Assembly: GCF_043195105.1 (NCBI RefSeq)
Contig: NZ_JBAFWO010000002.1
Length of the DNA: 64,000 nt
Direction: 5' to 3' (one strand)
Origin: NCEH01 sp002257205
GTDB taxonomy: Bacteria; Pseudomonadota; Alphaproteobacteria; Rhizobiales; Xanthobacteraceae
Part shown: one piece after another, positions 8,053 through 17,590 of the stretch
Numbering within the stretch: position 1 is the stretch's first letter
Layout: every line of letters starts with the position of its first letter
Made by a program: the position numbers and the translations under genes
Notes under the pieces: model-generated
The model's database searches: none
What the model saw: the letters and a program-made list of their open reading frames with translations, nothing else
What the model was told of the DNA's origin: nothing

Positions 8053-9021
8053 TCAGAACAGGCCGATCGCCACCGCATGCTGGAGCGCGGCATCGAGCGC
8101 GAGGCCGGCAAACAGCACGAGGCCCGCGTCCCGGTTGGATTTGAACAAGGCGAGGCAGCGGTCGGGATCGTCGATATCCAGCCGCTTCACCTGAATGAAG
8201 AGGTAGCCGCCGAAAATGGCCAGCCCCAAGGCGGCCAACAGGCCGGCCCCGGCGGAGGCCAGGGCCATGGCGAACAGGATCAGGGTCGCGCCAAAGGACA
8301 GCGCGAGTGCGATCCAGCTGCGGCGGCCGAACAAGAGGGCGGTCGAGCGCACGCCGACGATGGCGTCGTCCTCCCGGTCCTGGTGGGCATAGATGGTGTC
8401 ATAGCCGAACACCCAGCAGACCGAGCCGGCGAACAGCAGGAGCGCGGGGTCCTCGATGCTGCGGAACACGCTCGCCCAGCCCATCAGCGCGCCCCAGGAA
8501 AAGGCGATGCCGAGCGCGAGCTGGGGCACCGAGGTGATGCGCTTCATCAAAGGATAGATGGCGACCACCCCGAGCGAGGCGATGCCGGTGATGATTGCGA
8601 AGCGCGGCAGCGAGAGCAGCACCGCGAAGCCCACCAGGCATTGGAAGATCAGGAAGGCGAAGGCGGCGGGCAGGCGGATCTGGCCTGAGGCGAGCGGGCG
8701 GTTGCGGGTGCGCGCGACCTTGCGATCGATATCCCGGTCGAGAATGTCGTTCCAGGTGCAGCCGGCACCGCGCATGGCCACGGAGCCGATGGCGAACAAC
8801 GCCAGGAGCACGGGATCGGGGTAGGGCTGCCCGGCCGCGATGGCGGCGAGCGCGGTGGACCACCAGCACGGCAGGACCAGCAGCCAGCTGCCTATGGGAC
8901 GATCGGCGCGCGCGAGGCGCAGATAGGGACGGATCGGCCCCGGGGCGTAGCGATCCACCCAATTGTTCGCAGGCGCATCGGCGACCGGCGCGACCGCCCC
9001 GTCTCCCCCCCAGCGGGTCAT
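8053..9021 (-). CDS. ubiA: 4-hydroxybenzoate polyprenyltransferase
   Basis: UbiA attaches the polyprenyl chain to 4-hydroxybenzoate in ubiquinone synthesis, within the inner membrane. The 322-residue protein has eight to nine hydrophobic segments. Both Asp-rich Mg-diphosphate sites are present: NDILDRDID (residues 91-99) and YDTIYAHQDREDD (about 207-219). The first is followed by RTRNRPLASG, typical of true UbiA. About 35 residues precede the first conserved block, which is longer than in E. coli but usual in alphaproteobacteria. It lies 10 bp downstream of the gene for the small secreted protein, on the same strand. Confidence 0.94.
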   Translation of the reverse strand: MTRWGGDGAVAPVADAPANNWVDRYAPGPIRPYLRLARADRPIGSWLLVLPCWWSTALAAIAAGQPYPDPVLLALFAIGSVAMRGAGCTWNDILDRDIDRKVARTRNRPLASGQIRLPAAFAFLIFQCLVGFAVLLSLPRFAIITGIASLGVVAIYPLMKRITSVPQLALGIAFSWGALMGWASVFRSIEDPALLLFAGSVCWVFGYDTIYAHQDREDDAIVGVRSTALLFGRRSWIALALSFGATLILFAMALASAGAGLLAALGLAIFGGYLFIQVKRLDIDDPDRCLALFKSNRDAGLVLFAGLALDAALQHAVAIGLF

Positions 9022-9031
9022 CGGGTGGCCC

Positions 9032-9529
9032 TCACTTGCCGAGGGCGTTGCCGTTCAAAGTATCGAAGATGCCGCCGCCCTTTGAGCTCTGGCCGGGAAC
9101 ATATCCGGTGGTGACGCCGAGCGCGCTGGAGATGGAGCCCTGCGGCGGCGGCTTGACGCCGGCGGCCTCGCCCCCGGCGGCGCCGGAGGCCGCGGCGGCG
9201 CAGATCTTGTCGCGCAAAGCGGCGGTCTTGGTGTTGTTGGCCTTGGCGGAGGTCACGGCCTGATCGGGGATCTGGCACCAGTCCTTATTGTCGGCGAGAT
9301 ATTTGGCAAGCTTGCCTTCGACCGCCGTATAGGTGCGGAACAGGCCGCACAATTCCTGCGGCGGCGCCTTGCGCTTGCCGGCGGCCTGCAGCGCCTGCCC
9401 CTTGGTCTCCATCTCCTGGCGCAGGGCATTGAAGTCGGTCTGGCAGTCCGCGCGCGCGACGCCGGCCCCTGTCAGGAACAGGGCGAAAGTGATCGCCGAC
9501 AGGCGCGCGCATTTGGTGTTCAAGGGCAT
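9032..9529 (-). CDS. Small secreted protein of unknown function
   Basis: A 165-residue protein with a clear signal peptide: basic start, hydrophobic core AITFALFLTGAGV, and a probable cut at ARA-D. The mature part contains four cysteines, consistent with two disulfides in the periplasm. It includes CQTDFNALRQEMETKGQALQ, a helical stretch around PPQELCGLFRTYTAVEGKL and a Gly-rich low-complexity tail. I recognise the general type as a hypothetical protein conserved in Hyphomicrobiales but know no function. It is followed closely by ubiA. Its start faces the ilv control region, with an 8-bp inverted repeat (ATATTGCC-N11-GGCAATAT, 9571-9597) in the shared upstream DNA. Confidence 0.75.
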   Translation of the reverse strand: MPLNTKCARLSAITFALFLTGAGVARADCQTDFNALRQEMETKGQALQAAGKRKAPPQELCGLFRTYTAVEGKLAKYLADNKDWCQIPDQAVTSAKANNTKTAALRDKICAAAASGAAGGEAAGVKPPPQGSISSALGVTTGYVPGQSSKGGGIFDTLNGNALGK

Positions 9530-9660
9530 GAGGTCTTCCGCAGCGGCTGCTGATCCAGCTTTTCCCCCTTATATTGCCACGAAAGATTGGGCAATATCGG
9601 GGCGAAGCGCGGATAATGGCGTTTCCTTGCGCGCGCGTCACAAAAAAGTGGCAGGGCGCC

Positions 9661-9689
9661 TTGACGGAGATTTCGTGCGCGGCTAGGTT
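9661..9689 (+). promoter_or_regulatory. Probable promoter of the ilvB attenuator transcript
   Basis: TTGACG at 9661 and TAGGTT at 9684 are separated by exactly 17 bp, a good match to a housekeeping promoter. The predicted start, near 9696, would begin a short leader containing the Shine-Dalgarno GGAAGG (9702), the leader peptide (9720) and the attenuator hairpin (9804). The placement in front of that set supports the call more than the -10 match, which is weak. Confidence 0.55.
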
Positions 9690-9719
9690 CGCGCAACTTT
9701 TGGAAGGCTATGTGCAGTC

Positions 9720-9776
9720 ATGCGCAAGATCGTTACCATCCTTGTACGCAGGAGCGCCACCGGCGGAGCAGCTTGA
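9720..9776 (+). CDS. ilv leader peptide (attenuator control peptide)
   Basis: An 18-residue ORF, MRKIVTILVRRSATGGAA, too short for ordinary gene calling. Residues 4-9 are Ile-Val-Thr-Ile-Leu-Val, so five of six consecutive codons specify branched-chain amino acids, the end products of the operon. A GGAAGG lies 12 bp upstream. In attenuation, ribosome stalling at such codons when Ile, Val or Leu is scarce shifts the RNA to an antiterminator. Alternative hairpins are visible: GCGCCACC (9754) with GGTGGCGC (9794), and GAGCAGC with GCTGCTT around the stop codon. The terminator hairpin is at 9804-9834 and ilvB starts at 9935. Confidence 0.75.
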   Translation: MRKIVTILVRRSATGGAA

Positions 9777-9803
9777 ATGCTGCTTCGGGGTCTGGTGGCG
9801 CGT

Positions 9804-9834
9804 GACGAGGGGCCTTCGGGCCCCTTCGTCGTTT
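9804..9834 (+). terminator. ilv attenuator terminator hairpin
   Basis: A GC-rich stem (GACGA-GGGGCC / GGCCCCTTCGTC, one bulged base) closed by the stable tetraloop TTCG, followed by GTTT. It begins about 27 bp after the leader-peptide stop codon and lies about 100 bp before ilvB. It is placed as the terminator arm of a branched-chain amino acid attenuator. The T run is short, as often in GC-rich alphaproteobacteria. Confidence 0.7.
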
Positions 9835-9934
9835 CTGGGCCGCCGTCCGGATCGGGTGTCCGGCGGGCGGCGGGTGGATGAGGACTAGAGATGCGCGGAT
9901 GCCCCTCGGGGACGGGCGCAGAGGAGTGGATGAG

Positions 9935-11695
<1,761 letters not shown>

Positions 11696-11719
11696 GCTCG
11701 GCTGCCTCACGCGCGTTCG

Positions 11720-11843
11720 TTCCCCCTCTCCCGCTTGCGGGGGAGGGTCGGGGAGGGGGCAGACGCAACCTCTCCGAATTCCGCAGCTTTCCGGCCTTCG
11801 GCCGGCCCCCTCCCTACCCCTCCCCCGCGCGCGGGAGAGGGAA
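11720..11843 (+). repeat. Long imperfect inverted repeat between ilvB and ilvN
   Basis: Two C/G-rich arms of about 40 bp (11720-11760 and 11805-11843) are near-complementary. Each arm contains its own hairpin built on CCCTCTCCCGC-type sequence, and the middle holds GGCC-TTC-GGCC. The whole could fold into a cruciform-like RNA. A single hairpin of the same family stands alone at 19761-19797. The element separates ilvB from ilvN within what should be one operon. It resembles the palindromic elements scattered between genes in Hyphomicrobiales. Confidence 0.8.
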
Positions 11844-11866
11844 TCCGGCTGATCAGAGACACCAAA

Positions 11867-12382
11867 ATGTCCCACCCTCCCGAACGTACCGAACGCCACA
11901 CGCTCTCCGTCCTGGTGGACAATGAGCCGGGCGTGCTCGCCCGCGTGATCGGCCTGTTTTCCGGCCGCGGCTATAATATCGACAGCCTCACCGTGTCCGA
12001 GGTGAGTCACGAGGGCCATCTCTCGCGCATCACCATCGTCACCACCGGCACGCCCATGGTGATCGAGCAGATCCGCAACCAGCTCGACCGCCTGGTGCCG
12101 GTGCACCGGGTGCGCGACCTCACCGTGGAAGCCTCCTCCATCGAGCGCGAGCTGGCCATGGTGAAGGTGCGCGGCACAGGCGACGCCCGCAGCGAGGCGC
12201 TGCGCATCGCCGAGGCGTTTCGAGCCCGCGTGATCGACGCCACCACCGAGAGTTTCGTGTTCGAGATCACCGGCAAGTCCGACAAGATCGACCAGTTCGC
12301 CGTGCTGATGACGCCGCTCGGCCTGGTGGAGGTGTCGCGCACCGGCATCGTCGCCATTTCGCGCGGACCGGAGGCCATGTGA
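11867..12382 (+). CDS. ilvN: Acetolactate synthase small (regulatory) subunit
   Basis: The regulatory subunit stimulates IlvB and mediates feedback inhibition by valine. The 171-residue product begins MSHPPERTERHTLSVLVDN, continues EPGVLARVIGLFSGRGYNID, the N-terminal ACT domain where valine binds, and ends with the usual C-terminal domain (MTPLGLVEVSRTGIVAI). The frame extends upstream into the repeat, but the ATG at 11867 gives the family start. It lies 171 bp after ilvB, a longer gap than usual because a palindromic repeat occupies it. Also known as ilvH in this group. Confidence 0.96.
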   Translation: MSHPPERTERHTLSVLVDNEPGVLARVIGLFSGRGYNIDSLTVSEVSHEGHLSRITIVTTGTPMVIEQIRNQLDRLVPVHRVRDLTVEASSIERELAMVKVRGTGDARSEALRIAEAFRARVIDATTESFVFEITGKSDKIDQFAVLMTPLGLVEVSRTGIVAISRGPEAM

Positions 12383-12630
12383 GGCGGCGCGCCGGCCACA
12401 GCGCTCGCCGCAGGGCTCCGCCCTCGGCCATGCGAGGCCGCGCTTGCGCTGATGTGAGGGGCTGGGATACCTGAGGGCCGAAAAGAAAGCCGTCGAATGG
12501 TCTAAGGGGTCTGCGCGCCGCCGCAAGCCAGGTCGCGCCGGCCCCCGTCCATTTTCGCCCGTCCCGAGGGTGGGTCCCGCCTTCCGCCTGAGTAACGAAC
12601 ACTCCAAGAAACGCCCAACAGGAGAGAATG

Positions 12631-13650
12631 ATGCGCGTTTATTATGATCGTGACGCCGACCTGAACCTCATCAAGGGGAAGAAGGTTGCCGTCGTCGGCT
12701 ATGGCAGCCAGGGCCATGCCCATGCGCTGAACATGCGTGACAGCGGCGTCAAGGATGTCGTGGTCGCGCTGCGCCCCGGTTCCGCCACCGCCAAAAAGGC
12801 CGAGGCCGAGGGCTTCAAGGTGATGTCGCCCGCCGAGGCCGCCAAATGGGCCGACGTGGTGATGATGCTCACCCCCGACGAGCTTCAGGCCGACATCTAC
12901 AAGGAAAGCCTGCACGACAACATGAAGACCGGCGCGGCGCTGCTGTTCGCCCACGGCCTCAACATCCACTTCAACCTGATCGAGGCCCGCAAGGATCTCG
13001 ACGTGCTGATGATCGCCCCCAAGGGCCCCGGCCATACCGTACGCTCGGAATATCAGCGTGGCGGCGGCGTGCCGACCCTGATCGCCATCGCCCAGGATTC
13101 CTCGGGCAATGCCCATGATCTCGGCCTCTCCTATGCCAGCGCCATCGGCGGCGGCCGCGCCGGCATCATCGAGACCACCTTCAAGGAAGAGTGCGAGACC
13201 GATCTGTTCGGCGAGCAGGTGGTGTTGTGCGGCGGCCTCGTGGAGCTGATCCGCGCCGGCTTCGAGACCCTGGTCGAGGCGGGCTATGCTCCCGAGATGG
13301 CCTATTTCGAGTGCCTGCACGAAGTGAAGCTGATCGTCGACCTGATCTATGAGGGCGGCATCGCGAACATGAACTATTCCATCTCCAACACCGCCGAATA
13401 TGGCGAATACGTCACCGGCCCGCGCATCATCACGCCCGAGACCAAGGCCGAGATGAAGCGCGTCCTGGCCGACATCCAGGGCGGCAAGTTCACCCGCGAC
13501 TGGATGCTGGAGAACAAGGTCAGCCAGACCTCGTTCAAGGCCACCCGCGCCAAGGCCAATGCCCACCAGATCGAGGAAGTCGGCGAGAAGCTGCGCGCCA
13601 TGATGCCCTGGATCAAGGCCAAGGCCCTGGTGGACAAGACCAAGAACTGA
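12631..13650 (+). CDS. ilvC: Ketol-acid reductoisomerase (NADP+), class I
   Basis: IlvC isomerises and reduces acetohydroxyacids to dihydroxyacids, the second step of Val/Ile synthesis. The 339-residue product is the class I length. It begins MRVYYDRDADLNLIKGKKV with the Rossmann motif VGYGSQGHAHA. The knotted C-terminal domain has the metal ligands in ETDLFGEQVVLCGG and the EVKLIVDLIYEGG stretch. ATGATG offers two starts; the second (12631) has a 6-nt spacing from AGGAG and was chosen. The 245-bp gap after ilvN suggests its own promoter, though none is obvious. A clear terminator follows. Confidence 0.97.
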   Translation: MRVYYDRDADLNLIKGKKVAVVGYGSQGHAHALNMRDSGVKDVVVALRPGSATAKKAEAEGFKVMSPAEAAKWADVVMMLTPDELQADIYKESLHDNMKTGAALLFAHGLNIHFNLIEARKDLDVLMIAPKGPGHTVRSEYQRGGGVPTLIAIAQDSSGNAHDLGLSYASAIGGGRAGIIETTFKEECETDLFGEQVVLCGGLVELIRAGFETLVEAGYAPEMAYFECLHEVKLIVDLIYEGGIANMNYSISNTAEYGEYVTGPRIITPETKAEMKRVLADIQGGKFTRDWMLENKVSQTSFKATRAKANAHQIEEVGEKLRAMMPWIKAKALVDKTKN

Positions 13651-13675
13651 GCCTTTCCGGTTAAGGCGGTTCGCG

Positions 13676-13703
13676 AGGCCCCGGCATGTCCGGGGCCTTT
13701 TTC
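13676..13703 (+). terminator. Rho-independent terminator of ilvC
   Basis: A perfect 9-bp stem (AGGCCCCGG / CCGGGGCCT) with loop CATGT, followed by TTTTTC. It begins 26 bp after the ilvC stop codon. Confidence 0.92.
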
Positions 13704-13885
13704 TTTGCCGCACTCCCCCGGGCCGGGCGCGCGCGGCACGGGGGTGCGGGATACCACCGCTCGGGTTGCGCCTGTGCAGGGCAAGTGCAATAAGCCAGGG
13801 CCATATCGGGTGGCGCGGATAGATGTTCGCGCGGCCGGGATGTCGCACCGGACGCCTTCGGCGCGTCTTCGGAGGCTATGAGCAG

Positions 13886-15331
13886 GTGCAAGGGCTGGCC
13901 GCGAAAGAAGAAGCATCCCTCCCGCCCCTGGCGGTGGATCTCGACGGCACCTTGACGTTGTCCGATACCCTGCACGAGGGATGTCTCGCCTATGTGAAGA
14001 CGGGGCTGCAAGATGTCATCGACCTCGCGGCGCGCCTCGGCGAGGGGAAGGCGGCGTTCAAGCGCGCGGTCGCCGACCGCACCGATTTCGATCCCGCTTT
14101 GCTGCCCTACAATTCGGAATTGCTGAATTATCTGAAGGCGCAGAAGCGCGCCGGGCGCACGATTGCGCTGGTCACCGCCGCCGATCAATCCATCGCCGAT
14201 GCGGTGGCCGCCCATCTCGGCCTGTTCGACCAGGCACGCGGCTCGCAGCACGGGGTCAATCTCTCCGGCGCGCGCAAGCTGGCGGTGATCCGGCAGATGC
14301 TGGGGGAGCGGTTCGTCTATGCCGGCGACGGCCCGGTGGACGCGCCCATCTTCGCGGCGGCGGACGCGGTGATCCTGGTCGGCAATGTGGACCGCCTCAA
14401 GCTGTTGCTGCCGGCGGGAAAGTCCATCGAGCAGGCGTTTGCGGTGAAGCGCGCGGGCGCGCGGACCTGGGCGAAGGCGCTGCGCCTCCAGCATTGGGCG
14501 AAGAACGTGCTGGTGTTCGTCGCGCCCGTGCTCGGCTTCAGCTATGCGACGCCGGTGCTGGCGATGAACGCGGTCCTGCTGTTCTTCGCCATGAGCATAC
14601 TGGCCTCGGCGACCTATATCGTGAACGACCTGCTGGACCTGCCCACGGATCGCCAGCATCCGCGCAAGCGCCATCGCCCGTTCGCCGCCGGCGCCATTTC
14701 CCCGCGCGATGGCGCATTCGCGGCCATCGCCCTGTTCGCGCTCTCGGCGCTGATTTCGCTGGCCCTGCCGATCGACGCCGCAGCGGCGCTCGCGGCCTAT
14801 GCGGGGGTCACGCTGAGCTATTCGCTGATCCTCAAGCGCCAGCCGATCATCGACGTGTTCGTCCTGGCGGGCCTGTTCACCTTGCGCGTGCTCGCCGGCA
14901 GCCTGCTGGCGCCGCAGCCGGTTTCGCCCTGGCTGTTGACCTTCTCCATGCTGATCTTCCTCGGCCTCGCGATGGTGAAGCGCTATGCGGAGCTGAACCG
15001 GGTGGTGCAGGCGGGGGGCACGGGCGTGGTGTCGCGCGGCTATACGGTGCGCGATCTGCCGCTGCTGCTGGCGGCGGGCATCGCCTCCAGCTTTTCCGCT
15101 ATCGTCATCTTCATGGTCTATTTGATCAACGAGCAATATCCGCGCGACATCTACACGCATCCCGGCATGTTGTGGGCGCTGATGCCGCTGGTGCTGATCT
15201 GGATCCTGCGGGTGTGGCATCTCACCGTGCACGGGCGCATGAGCGAGGATCCGGTGGTGTTCGCGCTGAAAGATCGCTTCTCGCTTCTGCTGGGCCTTCT
15301 GGCGCTTCTCGTCTTGTTCGCGGCGACCTGA
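13886..15331 (+). CDS. HAD phosphatase-UbiA prenyltransferase fusion (polyprenyl-phospho-ribose synthesis)
   Basis: A two-domain protein of 481 residues. The N-terminal part is a HAD hydrolase with all four motifs: DLDGT (about 18-22), LVTAAD, ARK and GDGPVD. The C-terminal part is a polytopic UbiA-family domain with NDLLDLPTDRQHPRKRHRP and LKRQPIIDVFVLAGLFTLR. These are the hallmarks of decaprenyl-phosphate 5-phosphoribosyltransferase (Rv3806c type), which moves phosphoribose from PRPP to polyprenyl phosphate. The HAD domain could then remove the 5-phosphate. The next two genes resemble the epimerase pair DprE1/DprE2, which supports this role. The start is a GTG 10 nt after GGAGG; an in-frame ATG at 13823 would add 21 unconserved residues. 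The stop overlaps the next start (TGATG). Confidence 0.85.
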   Translation: MQGLAAKEEASLPPLAVDLDGTLTLSDTLHEGCLAYVKTGLQDVIDLAARLGEGKAAFKRAVADRTDFDPALLPYNSELLNYLKAQKRAGRTIALVTAADQSIADAVAAHLGLFDQARGSQHGVNLSGARKLAVIRQMLGERFVYAGDGPVDAPIFAAADAVILVGNVDRLKLLLPAGKSIEQAFAVKRAGARTWAKALRLQHWAKNVLVFVAPVLGFSYATPVLAMNAVLLFFAMSILASATYIVNDLLDLPTDRQHPRKRHRPFAAGAISPRDGAFAAIALFALSALISLALPIDAAAALAAYAGVTLSYSLILKRQPIIDVFVLAGLFTLRVLAGSLLAPQPVSPWLLTFSMLIFLGLAMVKRYAELNRVVQAGGTGVVSRGYTVRDLPLLLAAGIASSFSAIVIFMVYLINEQYPRDIYTHPGMLWALMPLVLIWILRVWHLTVHGRMSEDPVVFALKDRFSLLLGLLALLVLFAAT

Positions 15332-16692
15332 TGGAACCGGTGCGGCGCGCCTATCGCTCCTGGGGCGGCGTGCTCCGCGCCGAGGGCGACGTGGTGCGCC
15401 CGCGCGATCCGAAAAGCGCCGCGCGGTTTCTCCTGGGGCCGCATACCGCGCCGGTCATCGCTTATGGCTGCGGGCGCTCCTATGGGGATGTGGCGCTCAA
15501 TCCCGGCGGGCTGCTGGTGGAGACCCGCCATCTCGACTGTTTCATGGCGTTCGACCCCGAAACGGGATTGCTGACCTGCGAAGCCGGAGTTCGCCTCGCC
15601 GATATTTTCGCGGTGATCTCGCGCCCGCAGGCGGACGGCTCGGGCTGGATGCTGCCGGTGGTGCCGGGCACGCGGTTCGTCAGCGTCGGCGGGGCCATCG
15701 CCAATGACGTGCACGGCAAGAACGACCATGCCTGCGGCAGCTTCGGCAATCACGTCGAGCGCCTGGAGCTGGCGCGCAGCGACGGCAGCCGGCTGATCTG
15801 CTCGCGCACCGAAAATCCCGGGCTATTCTGCGCCACCATCGGCGGCCTCGGCCTCACCGGGCTGATCCTTTCCGCCACGCTGCGGCTGCGCAAGGTGAGT
15901 GGGCTGGCGCTGGAGAGCGAGGAAATCCGCTTCGGCCATCTCGACGATTTCTTCGCGCTCGATGCGGAGAGCGCCGAGGCGTGGGAATACACCGCCGCCT
16001 GGGTGGATTGCCTCGCCGGTGGGGCGCAGCTCGGGCGCGGCATCTATCTGCGGGCGCGCCACGCGCCCGGCATCGGCGCGCCGCCGCCCTCGCGCGAACC
16101 GAAGATCGCGGTGCCCTTCGCCCCGCCCATCTCGGCGGTGAACGCCCTTTCGCTGCGCGCCTTCAATGCCGCCTACCTGCGCAAGCTCGGCCGCACGGGC
16201 CGCAAGACGCAGATCGCCTCCTATGAGAAGACCTTCTTCCCGCTGGATGCCATCGGCCAGTGGAACAAGCTCTATGGCCCGCGCGGCTTCTACCAGTTCC
16301 AGGCGGTGATCCCGCCGCAGGCGGCGCGCGAGGGCACGGCGGATCTGCTGCGCGCCATCGCGGACGCCGGGCAGGGCTCCATGCTGGTGGTGCTGAAGCG
16401 CTTCGGCAGCGTGGGTTCGCCCGGCCTCATGTCCTTTCCCATGCCGGGCGTGACGCTGGCGCTGGACTTCCCCAATCTCGGGGACGACACGCTGCGCCTG
16501 CTGCGGCGGCTGGAGGATATGGTGGTGGCCGCACGCGGGCGCATCTATCCCGCCAAGGATTTCTCCATGTCGGCCGCGACTTATGAGAAGGGCTATCCGG
16601 CCCTGTCCGCGTTCCGGCATTTTCTCGATCCCGCAATGTCCTCGGCGTTCTCGCGCCGCGTCGGCATTCACCCGGCGGAGGCCCAGACATGA
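15331..16692 (+). CDS. DprE1-like FAD oxidase (polyprenyl-phospho-ribose 2'-oxidase)
   Basis: A 453-residue FAD enzyme of the vanillyl-alcohol-oxidase fold. Motifs match DprE1: YGCGRSYGDVALN in the FAD domain, VPGTRFVSVGGAIANDVHGK with HGKN at 128-131, and FCATIGGLGLTGLI. In the C-terminal region VVLKRFGS, SFPMPGVTLALDFP and RIYPAKDFS appear, with the DprE1 catalytic Lys at about 409. In mycobacteria DprE1 oxidises the 2'-OH of decaprenyl-phospho-ribose and the partner DprE2 reduces it, giving the arabinose donor. Here the residue aligned with the benzothiazinone-reactive Cys387 is Ala (377). It is coupled to the genes on both sides by TGATG and ATGA overlaps. Confidence 0.85.
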   Translation: MEPVRRAYRSWGGVLRAEGDVVRPRDPKSAARFLLGPHTAPVIAYGCGRSYGDVALNPGGLLVETRHLDCFMAFDPETGLLTCEAGVRLADIFAVISRPQADGSGWMLPVVPGTRFVSVGGAIANDVHGKNDHACGSFGNHVERLELARSDGSRLICSRTENPGLFCATIGGLGLTGLILSATLRLRKVSGLALESEEIRFGHLDDFFALDAESAEAWEYTAAWVDCLAGGAQLGRGIYLRARHAPGIGAPPPSREPKIAVPFAPPISAVNALSLRAFNAAYLRKLGRTGRKTQIASYEKTFFPLDAIGQWNKLYGPRGFYQFQAVIPPQAAREGTADLLRAIADAGQGSMLVVLKRFGSVGSPGLMSFPMPGVTLALDFPNLGDDTLRLLRRLEDMVVAARGRIYPAKDFSMSAATYEKGYPALSAFRHFLDPAMSSAFSRRVGIHPAEAQT

Positions 16693-17441
16693 CCTTGACC
16701 GCACGCCGCGTCGCCATTTTCGGCGCCACCTCCGACATCGCCATTGCCTTCGCCCGCCGCTGCGCCGAGGCGCGCCAGCGCTTGGTTCTGGTGGGGCGGG
16801 ACCGCGCCGCACTTGACCGGCTCGCGGCCGATCTCAGCGTGCGCGGCGCGCCACAGGTGGAGGTGCAGGAGGCCGATTTCGCCCGCACCGCTGCCCTTGC
16901 GGCGGTCGCCGAAAATGCCTGGAGCGCGCTCGGCGGGCTGGACGTGGCGCTCATCGCCTATGGCTCGCTGCCAGATCAAGCCCGCGTTTCCGCCGACGCG
17001 CGGGAAGGGGAGGCGGCGCTTGCGCTCAATTTCGTCAGCCCGGCCCTGCTCTGCGATGCGCTCGCCGCGCGGTTCGAGGTGGGGAAGGCGGGCACCATTG
17101 CCGTTATCACCTCGGTGGCAGGCGACCGGGGGCGGCAGAGCAATTATCTCTACGGCGCCGCCAAGGGCGGCTTGCAGAAATTCCTGGAAGGGCTGCGGCA
17201 TCGCCTGTTCAAGGCCAATGTCGCGGTGCTCGACGTGCGCCCCGGCTTCGTTGCAACCAAGATGACCGCCCACCTGCCGCAAGGCGGCCCGCTGTGGGCG
17301 ACGCCGGAGAAGGTGGCGGGCGATATCGAGGCCGCCATCGCCAAGCGCGGCGCGGTGCTCTACACGCCCTGGTTCTGGTTCGGCATCATGGCCATCGTGC
17401 GCACTTTGCCGCGCCCGCTGTTCCACCGCAGCAAGCTCTGA
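16689..17441 (+). CDS. DprE2-like short-chain dehydrogenase
   Basis: A 250-residue SDR. It has an N-terminal nucleotide site FGATSDIAIAFARR (GATSDIA, as in DprE2, in place of TGxxxGxG), a catalytic Ser at about 142 (ITSVAGDRGR), and Tyr155/Lys159 in YLYGAAKGG. The C-terminal tail is hydrophobic (TPWFWFGIMAIVRTLP) and probably touches the membrane, again as in DprE2. It would reduce the 2'-keto intermediate made by the preceding enzyme, completing epimerisation of polyprenyl-phospho-ribose to the arabinose form. It starts inside the stop codon of the DprE1-like gene (ATGA). Other SDR roles are possible, but the gene order makes this one likely. Confidence 0.85.
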   Translation: MTLTARRVAIFGATSDIAIAFARRCAEARQRLVLVGRDRAALDRLAADLSVRGAPQVEVQEADFARTAALAAVAENAWSALGGLDVALIAYGSLPDQARVSADAREGEAALALNFVSPALLCDALAARFEVGKAGTIAVITSVAGDRGRQSNYLYGAAKGGLQKFLEGLRHRLFKANVAVLDVRPGFVATKMTAHLPQGGPLWATPEKVAGDIEAAIAKRGAVLYTPWFWFGIMAIVRTLPRPLFHRSKL

Positions 17442-17590
17442 CGCCACGGGCGCTTTTCGGCTTCGCCAATCTGTTATGCCGCCCGCCGCCCGGGCGAATA
17501 CCGCAAAGAGACGATTGCGACTTTCCGGCGCACCCCTCACACTCCCCCCATAAGACAAGAAAACCTGGGCGGAAATGTAGGGGTGGATTC

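Noticed and set aside
9571..9597. An 8-bp inverted repeat (ATATTGCC / GGCAATAT) upstream of the ilv promoter
   Set aside because: The 11-bp spacing could suit a regulator, but it lies more than 60 bp before the predicted promoter and may belong to the divergent gene; too little to call an operator.
13981..16692. A 903-codon plus-strand ORF starting upstream of the DprE1-like gene
   Set aside because: Its first 450 codons are out-of-frame translation of the HAD-UbiA gene; the real start is the ATG at 15331 overlapping that gene's stop codon.
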